Of a stretch of 64,000 nt of DNA, positions 9,772 through 22,896 are shown in pieces. Every line of letters begins with the position of its first letter. Positions within the stretch are counted from its first letter, which is position 1. The notes under the pieces are model-generated. The model saw nothing but the letters and a program-made list of their open reading frames with translations. It made no database searches and had not been told where the DNA came from. The DNA comes from Podospora pseudocomata (taxonomy: Eukaryota > Ascomycota > Sordariomycetes > Sordariales > Podosporaceae), in contig NC_085887.1 in the NCBI RefSeq assembly GCF_035222375.1, positions 4,067,501 to 4,131,500 of the forward strand, in the 5' to 3' direction. The translations under genes and the position numbers were made by a program.

Positions 9772-12763
9772 ATGGCAGTTATGGCCACTCAGCAATCAGA
9801 AGGCGCGGTTGTTGGCGAAAAGCCTGTCGCCAGCTCGCTGGAGCTCGAGAAGGATGCGCGCAATGGCGGCGCCGAAGTGAATGGGTATGTTGCGGCATTG
9901 GCTCCTTCCTTCGGAGTCGCATCAAGGTTTGCATGTCAGACTGGAAGCTGACAGCTTTGCTTCTAGCCACACTTCCCCCGAAGCCCCAAACCACACCGAA
10001 AAGGACGAGACCGACTCCAAAAAAAGCCACAACCAAGAAGCTTTCTCAACAAACAGTGCACTGAAAAGCGAGTCGGCCGATGCCAGTGACAAACCAATCC
10101 CAGACGTTCCCACAGATGCAAAGGAGGCGCCCAAGGACGCCGAGCCCGTAAAGATGGACGTCGCGACTCCACCCGACACAGAAATGCCGGATGCACCACC
10201 AAGTCCAGCTGCCGAGGTGAAGCAAGCCGAGACACAAATCGAGCTTCCAGCCGAAGTCGCTCCCGACACACAATCTGCGGCTCCATCGAAAGAAGACCAG
10301 CCAGCCAAGCCGCCCACGCCTGACGCCCTGATCACATCTGACGCAAAGAACGAGGCTCCGACCAAAGCCATGTCCACTTCGGTATCTCCCATGACCAAGA
10401 CGGCCCCTACCCCCCCAGCTACCGATAAGGAGGAAGATGTGGTGATGGCAGATGCGCAGGTGACCGCCGAGAGCACTCAAGAGACGCCTGTTTTCGCAAC
10501 TGTCCCGGACGTGAAGCCGAGCATCGAGAAGGATCCAGCTCCAGCGTCGCCCTCCAAGGCATCTCCTCCAAGCGCGACGGCCGATACCAGCATGTCTGAC
10601 CTGGCTGCGTCTGCCAAGGTGTCGCGTGAACGGGATATCGACAGTGAGGATGAACCAGTTGCCAAGCGCACCAAGGTTGATCATTCCATCGAGGCGAAGA
10701 ACAATGTCAACCCCCAAGATCGCATGGATGTCGACCGCCAGTCAGCTCCCCGGGCCACACCCGCGCAGGCTGCGAACGGAAGACCCAAGTATCTCAATGA
10801 CGATTCTCTCAACGACAATCCCATCACAGATTGGCAGAACCGGCAAATTCGTCAAGTTCTTGCAGGTGTCAAAAAAACCAAGGTGGGCGGCAACTTTCGG
10901 CAATCGGTTCAGCATCTGTGGCCCATGCTCTGGCCTGATTACTCCGCACGGATTGCCAATCCTATTGATATTTCGGCCATGGAGAGACGCTTGCGTGGGG
11001 ACGGGCAGAGCTACAAGAATCTTGGCGAGTTCAAACGGGACTTGAATCTGTTGGTGGAAAACGCCGTCAGCTTCAACGGCGAGGCTCACGAAGTGACTGT
11101 GCAAGCCAAGGGCTGCCGTTCTGCTATTCTCGACCGTCTCTCCAAGGTCCCTGCCGCTGAACCTGCCCGCCCCGACAAGAAGGACAGCATCAAGCATCAC
11201 AATATCCGCCATGCCGAACCCCGCTCTGCCGTCCACCAGTCTTCCACCGCCACGCCCCGTCCCCCAAAACCGGCGGCCCCAGCCCCCAAGCCCGCTGTCG
11301 AGAACCCTGCTTTTGCCATCCCTCCCGGCAACAACGGTATGCCGCTCATTCGGCGCGACTCGACCAAGGTTGACAGCCGCGCCAAGCGCCCCGTCAAGCC
11401 ACCTCAGCCAAGAGATGTCTTTACCGACAAGCGCAAGAAGAAGCTCCCCCCCGAGCTTCGGTTCTGCGATGAAGTTCTCACCGAGCTGAGGAAGACCAAG
11501 TATTACGATTGCAACGGCGCCTTCCTTCAACCCGTCGACGTCGTCGCTCTGCAAATCCCCACATATTACAAGGTCGTCAAGAAGCCCATGGACCTTTCCA
11601 CCATGGCCAACAAGCTGCATTCTGGCGAGTACGCTTCGGCCAAGGACGTTGAACGAGACTTTGACCTGATCGTTAAGAACGCCAAGGCCTTCAATGGAGA
11701 CGACCATCCCGTCACCATTGCCGGCTACAAGCTGCAGAGTCTCTTTCGCGCCGAGATGAATCGTAAGGATGAGTGGCTCGCCCGCAACGCCCCTCCCGAA
11801 GTGATCAACACAGCCAGCCCGCGGGTCAAAGACGAGTCCGACGACGAGCCCTCGGACACGGAACCGGAGCCAGAGCAATCCGAGGAGATCACTAAGGCCC
11901 AAACCAAGATCACCAGCATCCAGAAACGACTCGATGACGAGCAAAAGAAGCTGTCCGAGATGATCAACACTGGATCGGCAAGCGAAGAGGATGTTGACAT
12001 TTCTCACTCCATCATCAGCACTTTGCAGAAGCAACTGATCCGAGAGAGGAACAACCTCAAGGAGCTGACTGCCGCCGTCAAACCGGCAAAGCCAAACAAG
12101 CCTGCCAAGTCCAAGAAGACGCACCAGCACCTTGGCGGCGTCACCAAGAAGGCCGCTGCCGCAGGAGGAGCGGGCGGGGGTGGCCATCATGCCGCGGGAG
12201 CTGTTAAGAAGGGCCCCAAGAGACCGCCTCCTAAGAAGAAGATCAGTGAGGCTGAGAAGGCTGTTATCACCGAGCATCTGAGCGAGCTGGACGGTGTGCC
12301 CTTGGAGCGGGCCATCGAGCTAATCAAGAGGGACACGGGACAGGGAGAGAATGAGTCGGGCGAATTGGAACTTGATATTGAGCAAGTCTCCGAGGAGGCC
12401 CTGGTCAGGCTCTACGAAATAATAATCAAGGCCCACCCACACTTGAAGGTCGAGAGGGAGAAGAAGGTAGTGGACAAGACTTGGGGCCAGGCGGCGGACC
12501 ATCACCACTCCAACAGCAATGCCAAGTCCAAGTCGGGCGCTGCGTCGGCGGCGTCCAAGTCCAAGAAGAACAAGCCCATGAGCAAGTCGGAGCAGGAGCG
12601 CCGCATTCAGCAGCTCAACGAATTGAGAGCACAAGCTAACCGCAACCAATCCGGCAGTCAGGAGCCAATGGAGTCGATTGAGGGAACAGGCAGGGCCTCA
12701 GCCGAGCCTCCCACGGCGGTCAATGCCGACAGTGAGGACGAAGTCGATTCCGAAGAGGACTAA
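9772..12763 (+). CDS. BET-family double bromodomain protein (Bdf1-like)
   Basis: Two exons (9772-9884, 9967-12763) give 969 residues; the 82-bp intron (GTATGT...TTCTAG) splits a Gly codon. A long Pro/Ala/Asp-rich disordered N-terminus is followed by bromodomain 1 (about residues 320-425, with NPIDISAMERRL and SFNGEAHEV). Bromodomain 2 (about 530-640) is more canonical, with IPTYYKVVKKPMDLSTM and AFNGDDHPV containing the acetyl-lysine-binding Asn. A charged coiled coil lies near 675-730. The extraterminal (NET) domain spans about 796-862, starting ISEAEKAVITEHL. Basic and acidic patches end the chain. BET proteins bind acetylated histone tails and link them to TFIID and other transcription factors in the nucleus. 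A second in-frame ATG at 9781 could also start translation. Confidence 0.92.
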
Positions 12764-14911
12764 AGAGCGCCGTCACTTGTTCAGTGTGACACATGGCCAA
12801 CCACTCTACCATCATACCTATCGCCATGTTACCTCTTCTTGGGTTTCTCCAGCATCCACATCATGTGTCGACGGACCTGGCCTTTTATTTTCATCTTGGT
12901 ACTTGACTTGGCCACCCCGATCTCCGCCGAAGCGTGTGATCTTGGTTACCTAGCCTTCGGCCACACAGTCAACCAGCTCCCTGTCCTGCCATCCCTCATC
13001 AGCGCTACCCCCCCGTTTGTGTTTGCCACTTAACCAACCGTTGTCGCCAAGGTCTCTTTAGCCTTTTGGCCTGTAGGAATATTTGTCTGTACCATATTAT
13101 TAACTTCCACGGTCTTGGGTCGCCGGCAACGTCACAGCACGTTGTGGTCATGCGCGATGGGTTCTCTTGCTCACGGTTACCACCAGAGCTTTGAGACGGC
13201 CAACATTGTGGCCATGATTCACCGTCGCACCATGGCGGGGAGTAGAGGAATGAGATGGCAAATGGCGGCGTGTTTCCTCCTGGCTCCTTTGGAGCAGTTG
13301 AAACCTTTTCGGAGCAACTTTGCTCACTCATCGGGCCCGGATGGGCGGGGAAATGTCTGAGTAGAGGTGGGGTTGTAAACCTTTGCAAGCTTTGCTGTCA
13401 TTGGACGGAGATCGGTTTTTTCAGCATATCCATCACTGATATCTTACCGACGACCCGGCAGCCGCAGCTTGGGGCTTAGCAAGAAAAGCAAAGGGGAGTC
13501 ATGGACTTTTTTTCGGGAGCAATTTTGCGCTCTTCCTCAACAAAGCCTCACTGGGCCGTCTGCTTTTTCCAGCAAGACAGCGAAGTGGAGGAGTGATAGC
13601 GGAGCCAAGTCCTCGTACAGGCAAATTAAGGAAAATTGAAGGACTTGCTTCCTAGGAATCTTGTTCACCATGTCGCGTACATGTGTATGCGACGCTTGTT
13701 GCGTTGAGCTTGTTGGTTGTCATGGCGTGTCGTGATGTGCCGTCCAGTAACGTGATTTGTTTGTTGTCTTTCTTTCCAGTGGACTGCCCTAACAATACCA
13801 GGGTTCTCAGCGCCGCAGAGGAACTCTTTCGTAAAACGGCCGTTGGAGGAAATGTCCAGTGGCATTAGCCAGGGGGTGGCGGGCTTTGGCGGGTGGCGAG
13901 TCGCTCAAAATGGGTCTGCTCGTGGTGTCTTTTGTTGCGATGTCGCAAGCCCTCAATGTCCGTAGCATCTTCGCTGCGAGGACTGCGCCTTCTTGGTCAT
14001 GCCCACCGTCAACATGTTGAGCAGGCCACGAAGTTCGCAGACAAGTGTTGATGGCAAGGCGGGAGCAAAGTGTGGGGGAACGACGGGGCGGAGAGCCACC
14101 GCTGTGGGCGGGTGGGCGACAGGAGCTGGCAAGCAGACCCTAAAATTCGGCATCGGCGGATAGGCAGCTTATTATCTGCTCACTCGAGGCAGGGGACAGA
14201 GGAGCCCTGGGTCTGGTTGGGGAAACAAGCAGGTCAGTATAATATTCAGCAAGCAGAGAACTGGATTTTTCCATACCTTGATTACTCCAAAGCTGTGATG
14301 CTGGATGCTGTTGGGAAACAAAATTGCCCACCGTCGGTTGGTGCATCAAATTGCTGTCCGTCGCAGATAGCGTAGATGGGTCCCGAGATGCCCTGAACAG
14401 GTAGGTAGTGAACACATGGTAAAGAGGGGGAAGAGAAAGAAGGTCAAGATTGATGGCATGATATATTCAGCAATCAATTCGTAGTGATCCCCTCTGGCAA
14501 TTACCCTGGCAATGTTGACCGAAAAGATAGGAGCTGGTCGGCTTCGTGGAGTGATGCTGAATGTCGGGTGATGCCCTGACGTGTCTGGTGCTGGGCTTAC
14601 GGTGGGCGGCAAAAGTTTCTCAAGAGGGGTTGAATTTGTTAGTGCAAGTCCAGGAAATGGGACGAAACCTTAGGCAGCCTGCTCCAGTGCTCGGTTCTTG
14701 GCCCGATAAAACTCGCATTCCAACCACCAAAGACACCATTTCCGCATTTTCAACCTGGAACCAACGCGTTGCGCTCCCACGCCGTCTTTTAGCACTCCCG
14801 CGGCGTGGTAACCAGCAACAGATGGTTTCTTCACATGATGCTGATCTGTAACAGTTCAAGTCCGAGACAACGGGGCGGGTCATGGTCATTTCTTCTCTGC
14901 TCTACTACTCC
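12764..14911. other. Intergenic stretch of 2.1 kb, no supported gene
   Basis: It includes the 3' untranslated regions of the two convergent flanking genes. Small ORFs overlap on both strands with no recognisable product, and no repeat or RNA gene was seen. Confidence 0.45.
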
Positions 14912-15499
14912 TCAGCCCAGCACCTTGTCCTCCCCCCTCAGCCTTCTTCTAGCCTCCATCAAGGCCTTCCCCAGTCTGTTCTCCCCCCACCACTCCCTAT
15001 CCACCGGCCCCTCCACCACTTGCTTCTCAGTGAAGCCAATTCCCCAGATCCGGTCGTTGCTTGCTGCCTCGACCAACTCTCTAACGCCTGTCCCCAATAA
15101 CACTCCTCGAAGTCTTTCGTTCTGCCCAAACTTGGCCAGGTTCCCTCTCACCACCACATCCTGCTTGATCTGATCCCATTCAGCATCGTTGAAGCCTTTT
15201 ATTTGTCTTCCCAGTCTCTTTTGCGCCTTTGGGTCGGATGTCGCCAGGATCTTCTTTGCGATGGCGAGGTCCTCGAACTGCACCGCTTTGAGGTACATCA
15301 TGAACTGTTCGGCGGTCTTGAACTCTAGTTTTTGGGCTCCATCGATGTCGCCTGGGGGTGGTTTGGTAGTTACAGAGTAGATTTCGTCGACGGAAACGCT
15401 AAAGTGGCAGCTGTACCACTGAGAGAACTCGCCGTAGGCAGCACCCGTCAAGTAGAAAAAGAGCGGTCTATTGGGGTTGTCGTTGGTGAGCTCAGCCAT
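14912..15499 (-). CDS. NADAR (YbiA/DUF1768) domain protein
   Basis: A single exon encodes 195 residues. The ATG at 15499 (MAELTNDNPNRP) was chosen over one 15 codons upstream because the domain begins at once. Family landmarks are present in order: FFYLTG then an F-S-Q-W-Y segment, the helix AEQFMMYLKAVQF, a long charged helix, the motif SNDRIWGIG, and a final NRLGKALMEAR helix. NADAR proteins act on NAD/ADP-ribose or riboflavin-pathway metabolites; bacterial YbiA is an N-glycosidase. The Glu of AEQFM and the Asp/Trp of NDRIWG are the expected active-site residues and are intact. The fungal role is not established. Confidence 0.85.
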   Translation of the reverse strand: MAELTNDNPNRPLFFYLTGAAYGEFSQWYSCHFSVSVDEIYSVTTKPPPGDIDGAQKLEFKTAEQFMMYLKAVQFEDLAIAKKILATSDPKAQKRLGRQIKGFNDAEWDQIKQDVVVRGNLAKFGQNERLRGVLLGTGVRELVEAASNDRIWGIGFTEKQVVEGPVDREWWGENRLGKALMEARRRLRGEDKVLG

Positions 15500-16793
15500 C
15501 TTGTCTGGATTTTTGGTGGTGGTGTGCTGTTGAGCCTCAAGCAACTATTGGTGTGTGAACTCCAAAAGCCTTGGGCTTGTCAGCTTTTTTATGTTGAGAA
15601 CTGCTCATATGAAATGCAGGGTGACAACGGTGGTGACTCTACGCCGATACTAGCGCCCATGTTAGTGTTTGAAGACTACGACCAAAAGGGCCAACCGAAA
15701 GACCAAAATTGAGTGCGCATTGCGAGACACCCAGCCGTGGTGATTCCACACCGACAATAACGCTTGTTGGCAAGTATCAAAGCTGGAGATCAAAAAGTCC
15801 GGATGCTGTCGTGACAGTAGCGTGGGTAGCAACCCTAACCCGGGCGTTGATCATTCTGGAGACTCGTTGCCCCCCGGCAGTCTGCCACATGCCTGCTCTT
15901 TGCTACATTCTTCTCTGCGAAGATGATTTGGCTAAAAAGACCCAAGATCTTGCGCAGGGAAGAGCGTTACGGGGTTTGAGAGTCTCTTTCTGCAACCATT
16001 GAATATATTCCCAAGCTGGGTGCTATGTACGAAGCATCAGTCCTGGTTGATCGAACCTCAACGAATCCTCCGGCAACAGGGCCAACCACCACCACAAAAA
16101 GAAAAAAGTCTCATGACCTGATATGACGCCCTCATCTACTCCGTACTTGCCCTCTCTTTGTCCAGTCTCAAGGCTCTCGTCCCAGCTGACGGACGCCCAG
16201 GCGCTAGGTGGGCGCTGCACCCCAGGGATTTCTTGTGGGGACGGCAGCCCCGCAATATTGCGTCACCGACAGGGGTGAAGGGTAGAGAGGTGGGGTCCGA
16301 TTGGACGACATCCCATCCAAACCACCAAACATTCCTCCTTTTGCTTCCCTTGGGCTGGTGGATGATGATCCTCAAGTCCCTTGTTTCTCCCCATGCAACC
16401 CCCAATCTTTGGCATGATGCCGTGGCTTTTCTCCATTCTATTCGGCCCCTTTCAATTTTCACTCAGGTCAAGCACCCCAATGCCGCTTTGCCGCATAGTA
16501 GAGTGCGTGCATGGTGCTGCCGCTGATGGATGATGAATACCACCATCTGCGGCGGTAAGCCCGTGACATCATCGGGGAAGAGTACGATCGTCAACCCTTT
16601 TGGGTCAGCCTGTCTCAAGTGATGGATATATTCATGAGGATCCGCGCCAGCGGCTCCAAAGACATTTTCGAGAAAGTAATTCTGTGTTCCACTTTTGGTG
16701 ATCTCTCACCCACACCAAGAATCTGTGTTTTTCTTCTGTGGTGAAAGAACTAGTGGTGAACTGACGACCAGAACGACGAGCTGAGCTGCCAAG
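15500..16793. other. Shared upstream region of the NADAR and sugar transporter genes
   Basis: The two genes point away from each other. No coding sequence is supported in between; C/T-rich tracts lie near 16300-16460. Confidence 0.5.
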
Positions 16794-18671
16794 ATGCTCG
16801 GAAAGAAGTGAGTCTCGAGTTTCATCAATCCATCTCTCGATAGGCTACCTATACTGATAATCCTCCAAGGTCCATACGCGTCAATGGCGCCGACTGTGGT
16901 GTTGAGGCCCTGATCCTCGGGGCCATCACCTCGATCGGCGGCTTTCTTTTTGGCTATGATACCGGCCAGATCTCGGGCATGCTGCTGTTCCGAGACTTCA
17001 AAGATCGCTTCGGTCAGGTCGACACGCCGGAGGGCCGAGACTTTCAGCCCATCATTCAGTCCCTGCTCGTCTCGTTGATGAGTATCGGTACACTCTTGGG
17101 AGCCTTGAGCGCTTCTTAGTAAGTTCTGTCGGTTGCAAAATCAAAAAGCACCAGTATGCCTAACTGATTCTCTATGCAGCACTGCCGACTGGTGGGGCCG
17201 TAGAAAGAGTCTCACGTTCGGTGTCGGTGTTTTCATCATCGGCAACATCATTCAAATCACCGCCATGAACCACTGGGTCCACATGATGATGGGCCGCTTC
17301 GTGGCCGGCTTGGGCGTCGGCAACCTCTCTGTCGGTGTTCCCATGTTCCAGTCCGAGTGCTCACCCCGAGAGATTCGTGGTGCCGTTGTCGCCTCGTACC
17401 AGCTCATGATCACGTTCGGTATCCTCATCGCCAACCTTGTCAACTATGGCGTAAGGGAGATTGAGGACCAGTCCGCTTCGTGGAGGATTGTCATTGGGCT
17501 GGGCATCGCCTTTTCCTTGCCCCTCGGTCTAGGTATCTTGTTGGTTCCCGAATCCCCAAGATGGCTTGCCGCCAGATCCAGGTGGGACGAAGCTCGTCTG
17601 TCACTGGCGCGTCTTCGTGGCATGAAGAACGACCCTCAACACCAGCTTGTCGAGGACGATATGGTGGAGATGAAGGGAATTCTTGAAAAGGAGCGTGCTG
17701 TTGGCGTCGGGTCCTGGGCCGAGTGTTTTGTGCCAAAGCCCAATGGTGTGCCCAAGCAGGTGTACCGTACGATTCTCGGCATCTCGCTCCATTTCCTTCA
17801 GCAGTGGACCGGCGTCAACTACTTCTTCTATTATGGCGCCACCATCTTCGAGTCGGCTGGCATTGAAGATCCAATCCAAACACAGCTCATTTTGGGCGCT
17901 GTCAATGTGGCCTGCACCTTTTATGGCCTATATGTCGTCGAAAAGTACGGTCGTCGGTGGCCTCTGCTCATCGGCGCAATTTGGCAGGCGGCGTGGCTCG
18001 CTGTGTTTGCCTCGATGGGCACTGCGTTGGATCCCGAGAACAACCGGACTTCAGGTATCCTCATGATCGTGTCGGCCGCCATGTTTATTGCCTCCTTCGC
18101 TGTCACGTGGGGGCCGATCTGCTGGGTCGTCATCGGTGAAACCTTCCCTCTGCGCACCCGTGCCAAGCAGGCCTCCTTGGCCACTGCTGGCAACTGGCTT
18201 GGAAATTGTGAGTACTCGGCCTCCTTACCCAAAGACACGATGCTGACATTGTTCTCAGTTATGATTTCCTTCCTCACGCCCCTTGCAACCGATGGCATTG
18301 GGTATGCCTACGGTTTTGTGTTTGTCGCCACCAACATCGCGGGCGCACTGCTGGTGTACTTCTTCCTCTACGAGTCGGTCAGTCTCAGTCTGGAGAACGT
18401 CGACACGATGTACAGCCAACCCGATCTGAAGCCCTGGACGTCCAAGAAGTGGATGCCCCCCGGATATGTCACACGCATGAATAGAGACGAAGACTTCTTC
18501 CACAACGACGGGGCTCAGCATGCCAGCGGAGTTGATGATTTGGATGACCGGACCACCGCTGTACCAAGCGGCAGGCCTAGCCGGGTGGTTGATGAAGAAA
18601 AGAAGGCCGACGGCGTCAACGGGCTGGGAGCCACAGAGTCGAGGGAAGAAAGGGTCAACCGGGCGGTGTGA
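16794..18671 (+). CDS. MFS sugar transporter (hexose transporter family)
   Basis: Four exons (16794-16807, 16870-17118, 17180-18207, 18259-18671) give 567 residues; all three introns are 51-62 bp with GTGAGT or GTAAGT donors. The first exon is only 14 nt. The third intron is 51 bp and has no stop in frame, so retention would insert 17 residues. Family signatures are visible: GGFLFGYDTGQISG in helix 1, DWWGRRKSL, the VPESPRWLAARSRWDEA loop, GVNYFFYYG in helix 7, EKYGRRWPL, and YESVSLSLENVD in place of PETKG. The protein resembles fungal high-affinity glucose and monosaccharide permeases of the plasma membrane. Substrate and affinity cannot be told from sequence. Confidence 0.9.
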
Positions 18672-19503
18672 AGGTTTTGAGGGGTGTGTAAAAGGATTGT
18701 TTTCTTTCTTGCGGCCGTATGCACAGTGGAGTTTGGGAGCGCTTGGAGTACCCCATGTTTTTGTTTCGGTTTATTCTTTGGCGGCATGAGCTATGAACTA
18801 TGAAGCATGATGATGATTCTGACCATTTGAGCACTTTTCTGTGTGAATTGTGAAGATTGACGGGTAACGGGCGGCTGGAGGAGGAATGGATGGGATGATT
18901 CCGTGACACAGGTTTGGACTGTTGGCATGACACAAGAATAATGCCAAGACAAGATTCATTTCTGCTGAGAGCCGCCCTGCCAGAGAAGGGAGCCGCCTCT
19001 GAAGTTTCCAGGCTCCGCGGGGGTCATGGACGATTATTGGAGATGAGGGCCTCCAAGAAATTCTGAGTAGACTTTGGAAGAAAGCGTTGTTAACAAGGAA
19101 TTCGAACATCTCGAACATCTATCAAGTAAATCTTTGAAGCCGCCCTGACACACCGCTGACGGCGAGCCAGTTCATCCCGCCAGGAAGGCACTTATTGATT
19201 GAGGGACATGCCGGCGAGCGCTTGGCTCGAGCCCACGACCGCCATAACGGAATGCGCTTGACGCGAACTCTTTTTTTCTTCCTCCTGGGAGAAATGGCGG
19301 CTTCCGTCCAAAAAAAGAAGCGGCAACATGTAGCAAGAGCCGAGTGACACCCGCCAATGCCTACGCATGTGCGATGCTGCACAGTGTTGACACGTGCTCC
19401 TGCCACTTCAACGCAACTCCACAGATGCCACAATAGGTATAAGAACGCCCTCGTCAGACCGTCCGGGACGAGCCAATCCCTTGATACATCAGCTGCCTCG
19501 AAC
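18672..19503. other. Intergenic stretch upstream of the sedolisin gene
   Basis: No gene is supported. A TATA box for the next gene lies at 19438-19443. Confidence 0.5.
19438..19443 (+). promoter_or_regulatory. TATA-like element of the sedolisin gene
   Basis: TATAAG lies 66 bases before the ATG at 19504. Confidence 0.4.
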
Positions 19504-21332
19504 ATGATACGCTCTTTTCTGTTTGTGGCCGCTGTGGCCTCGGCGGCTTCGGCCCGTGTGATGGATAGTCTTGCAGCTGTCCCGAGGGGGTGGGAATCAG
19601 TCCGTCCAGCGTTGCCAGAAGAGACGGTATCTCTTCGCATTGCCCTCAAACAGCAGCGAGCTGAAGCCCTGGAACAAGCCGTCCTCGATATCTCGACTCC
19701 CGGACATCCCAAATACGGCAGACACCTAACCCGCGATGAGCTCAGGTCCTACACAACTCCCTCCCGGTCAGCCACTCTCGCCGTCACCCGTTGGCTCGAG
19801 GATCACAACATCCAGACTGCGGTTGCCGACAATGACTGGGTTACCTTCAGCACCACGGTCGAAAACGCCAGCCATCTTCTCAAGACGGATTTTGCCTGGT
19901 ATCGGAACGTCGAGAACAACATCGAGCTCAAGCTGCGGACACTTGCCTACTCGGTGCCAGATGAGGTGGCACCACACATTGATCTGGTGCAGCCCACCAC
20001 TCGGTTCGGCCAGCCTGTTGCCAAACGGTCCACCGTCTTCGAGATGCACCATCTTGATGCCAATGCTGCCAATAAGATCAAGCTTGCCGCCGCCGGCCAA
20101 GCAAACTGCAACCTTACCATCACCCCGGATTGTCTCAAGTGGCTGTACGACATCAAGTACAAACCCACAGATTCGATTGAGAACACGATTGCATTTGCTT
20201 CGTTTTTGGAGCAGTACGCCCGCTATGACGACTTCCAGACGTTTCAGAGCAGGTATATTCCAGAAGCGCAGGGGCAGAACTTCACTGTCGAGCTGGTTAA
20301 CGGCGGTTTGGATGATCAAAATAGCTGGCGTGACAGTGGTGAGTAGTACCATGGCCGTTTCTCAAAGTGCTTGCCGACTCACATACGTATCTTGCCCGCA
20401 CAGGTGAAGCAAACCTCGATGTCCAGTACATCCACGCAGTCAGCCACCCTGCTCCCATCCTCCAATACAGCACGGGCGGCCGCGGTCCCCTGATCCCCAC
20501 CAAGACCCAGCCCAAGCCCCCGGGCACCAACGAGCCTTATCTCGAATGGCTTACCTACCTCCTCAACCAGACCGACGACAAGATACCCAAGGTCGTCTCG
20601 GTCTCGTACGGCGAAGAGGAACAGTCGATTCCCCGTGACTACGCCGTCAAGGTCTGCAACATGTTCATGCAGCTCGGAGGACGTGGTGTCTCGGTCATCT
20701 TTGCGTCGGGGGACTCGGGTCCAGGCACGCATTGCATCCGTAGCACGGACAATGCGACCTTCTTTGAGCCAACCTTCCCCGCCGGCTGCCCCTATGTCAC
20801 CTCGGTGGGGGCCACGTACCTCACCAACCCCGAGAAAGCCATCAGCTTCTCATCTGGCGGCTTCAGCATGTATCACTCAAGACCGCAGTGGCAGAGGACG
20901 GCCGTGGAGCCGTACCTGCGAACGATTGGAGACACGTATGCGCCCTACTTTGACCCCCGCGGCAGGGCCATACCGGACATCTCAGCTCAGGGGTCCAACT
21001 TCAATGTCATTGACAAGGGATACAATTCGCTGCTGTCAGGCACGAGCGCTTCGGCGCCGGTGGTGGCCGGGATTGTGGGCCTGTTGAACGCGGCGAGATA
21101 TACACTGGGGTTGCCGTCGCTGGGGTTCTTGAACCCGTGGTTGTACAACAATTCGGATGCTTTCACCGATGTGGTTGCCGGGGCTGGAGTCGGGTGCCGA
21201 AGGCGTAAGGAGCTGGGGTACGGCGGCGCGTCCTGGAATGCCACGGTGGGTTGGGATCCGGTGACGGGGTTGGGCACACCCAAGTTTGGAAGACTGTTGC
21301 AGCTGGCGGCCCCGGGGGTTGCCAATGCCTAG
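19504..21332 (+). CDS. Secreted sedolisin (S53) peptidase, tripeptidyl-peptidase type
   Basis: Two exons (19504-20338, 20404-21332) give 587 residues; the 65-bp intron (GTGAGT...CACAG) falls just before the catalytic Glu. A signal peptide of about 17 residues is followed by a pro-domain of the S53 type (PGHPKYGRHLTRDEL, then a Thr-rich segment). The mature enzyme starts after about residue 185. The catalytic set is complete: E280 and D284 in GEANLDVQY, oxyanion D382 in ASGDSGPG, and S493 in SGTSASAP. A C-terminal calcium site is suggested by the DVVAG segment and GWDPVTGLG. Such enzymes are acid-active and remove tripeptides from protein N-termini outside the cell. The upstream in-frame codon at 19357 is rejected because it precedes the TATA box. 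Confidence 0.92.
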
Positions 21333-22896
21333 AGCAAGAGGGGAAGGGCAGTGTTAGTGGGTAATTAATAGTTTAGTTGTAGAGTTAATGAGGGATTGAG
21401 TCGCTCACTTTGAAAGAGACGTGAGGGGCAATCTGGGTCCATCTGCATGTGCATCCCTCAGGTTTGTGTAACGGGCTTGGATGACGTGTGAGTGGAATGT
21501 GTGGGCGGGAGGGTGGCTGCATTGCCCGTTGATCGGCGTCTTTGAGTTTGAGGCTGTCACCAAAGTCAACGGTGGCTAAAAATGGAGTCCTGGTTGGTTG
21601 ACCGCGGCACCGGCTTCAGGGGGAGATGTGCCGGAGGGTAGGGGGGCGCTGACTCCACTTTATCGTTGGGCTCAAATTGACATTTGACAGATTCTTTCAA
21701 TTTTGGTGGTTCATGATTGATGGGAATAACCAGCGGGAAGCAGCGTGGTGGTATTGGGCTGTTTATTTCATGCAAGGCGGCAAGGCGGCGCGAGGATGTG
21801 TACATGTATGGAGGCCGGTCGAGGCAGGTCATGATGCAAAGTCTTGTTTTGGTGGTTGTTGTGCTGCATGATACCTGATCATGAGCACGAGATGAGAGTG
21901 TGGGCAACAAATGAGAAGAGAGGGCTTTTGGAGAGATTTTCTTGGGATTAAATGTTTCTTTATTGACTGTTGCCCTGATCTTCTGTTTCAGGGTGCCAAG
22001 ATTGGGCCTGTTTGTCAAGGTGGTGGGTGGTGGTGGTGATGCGATGATGGCCCGCGCCGAGCAAAAGCTTCCCCAGCTCTTGGTGTTGCATCAGCTACTC
22101 GTACACCGCCCCAACCTAGCCAAAAGCACTCCACTTCTTTGATCCAGACCAGACTCTCACACTTATCGTAGCTCCATACACAATCTACACCTGCAATATT
22201 AGTGACGTGAACTAAAAAGACGAGGTGGCTCGCCAAAGAATAGAGATATCTCACAGTCGAATTGCTTGAACTGTGAAGAGTGTGTAGGTGCTGTGCCAGA
22301 CCAAAGAAAAAAAAAAAACTATCGTCGATCGCGGTTTGGCAGCACAAGACGGGGGCCAGGACGGGGACCCCTGGCGTCCAACCCTCCAATGCGCTAGCGC
22401 CCAGGCGGGATCCTTGGGTGGAGAGAGCACCAGTAGGCTTTTTCATCGCGTCCCTCTTTTTGGCTGCGGCGCGCCCGCCAATCAGCACCGATGGGATGCG
22501 ACAAGCTTGGGCCATCTCTCCAAAGCAGCCCGTGCGGAACCGAAATCTGCAGGTCGGGGGTCGGGTGGTCACGCATCTTTCCCCAGAAGCACCAGAAACA
22601 GGACAAGGGCGCAAAATTTATGCCTGGTCCGGTGCATTTCTCCATCCTCGTCCATCCATTCATTCTCCTCACCCTCGCTGCCGACCGAGAGAGAGATTGT
22701 GTCTGGCCTTGTTTGTCTGCTAATGTCCAACACGGGGGCCACCTCACCTACCTGCATAAGCTGCACCTTGGATCCCGAGAGAGCTGCCAGCCGGCGCAAG
22801 CTCTCCCTTGTGAGAGGCTGAGGTGACCAACGAAACGGCCCAAGAAAATTCAACAGATACTCCGTCATTGTTCCTCGATCGAGCTCACAGCGCGCC
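21333..22896. other. Intergenic stretch upstream of the Rxt3 gene
   Basis: It contains an A run at about 22306-22318 and C-rich leader sequence. No gene is supported. Confidence 0.5.

Noticed and set aside
14912-15544. Longer start for the NADAR gene at 15544
   Set aside because: The extra 15 residues are polar and the domain starts straight after the ATG at 15499.
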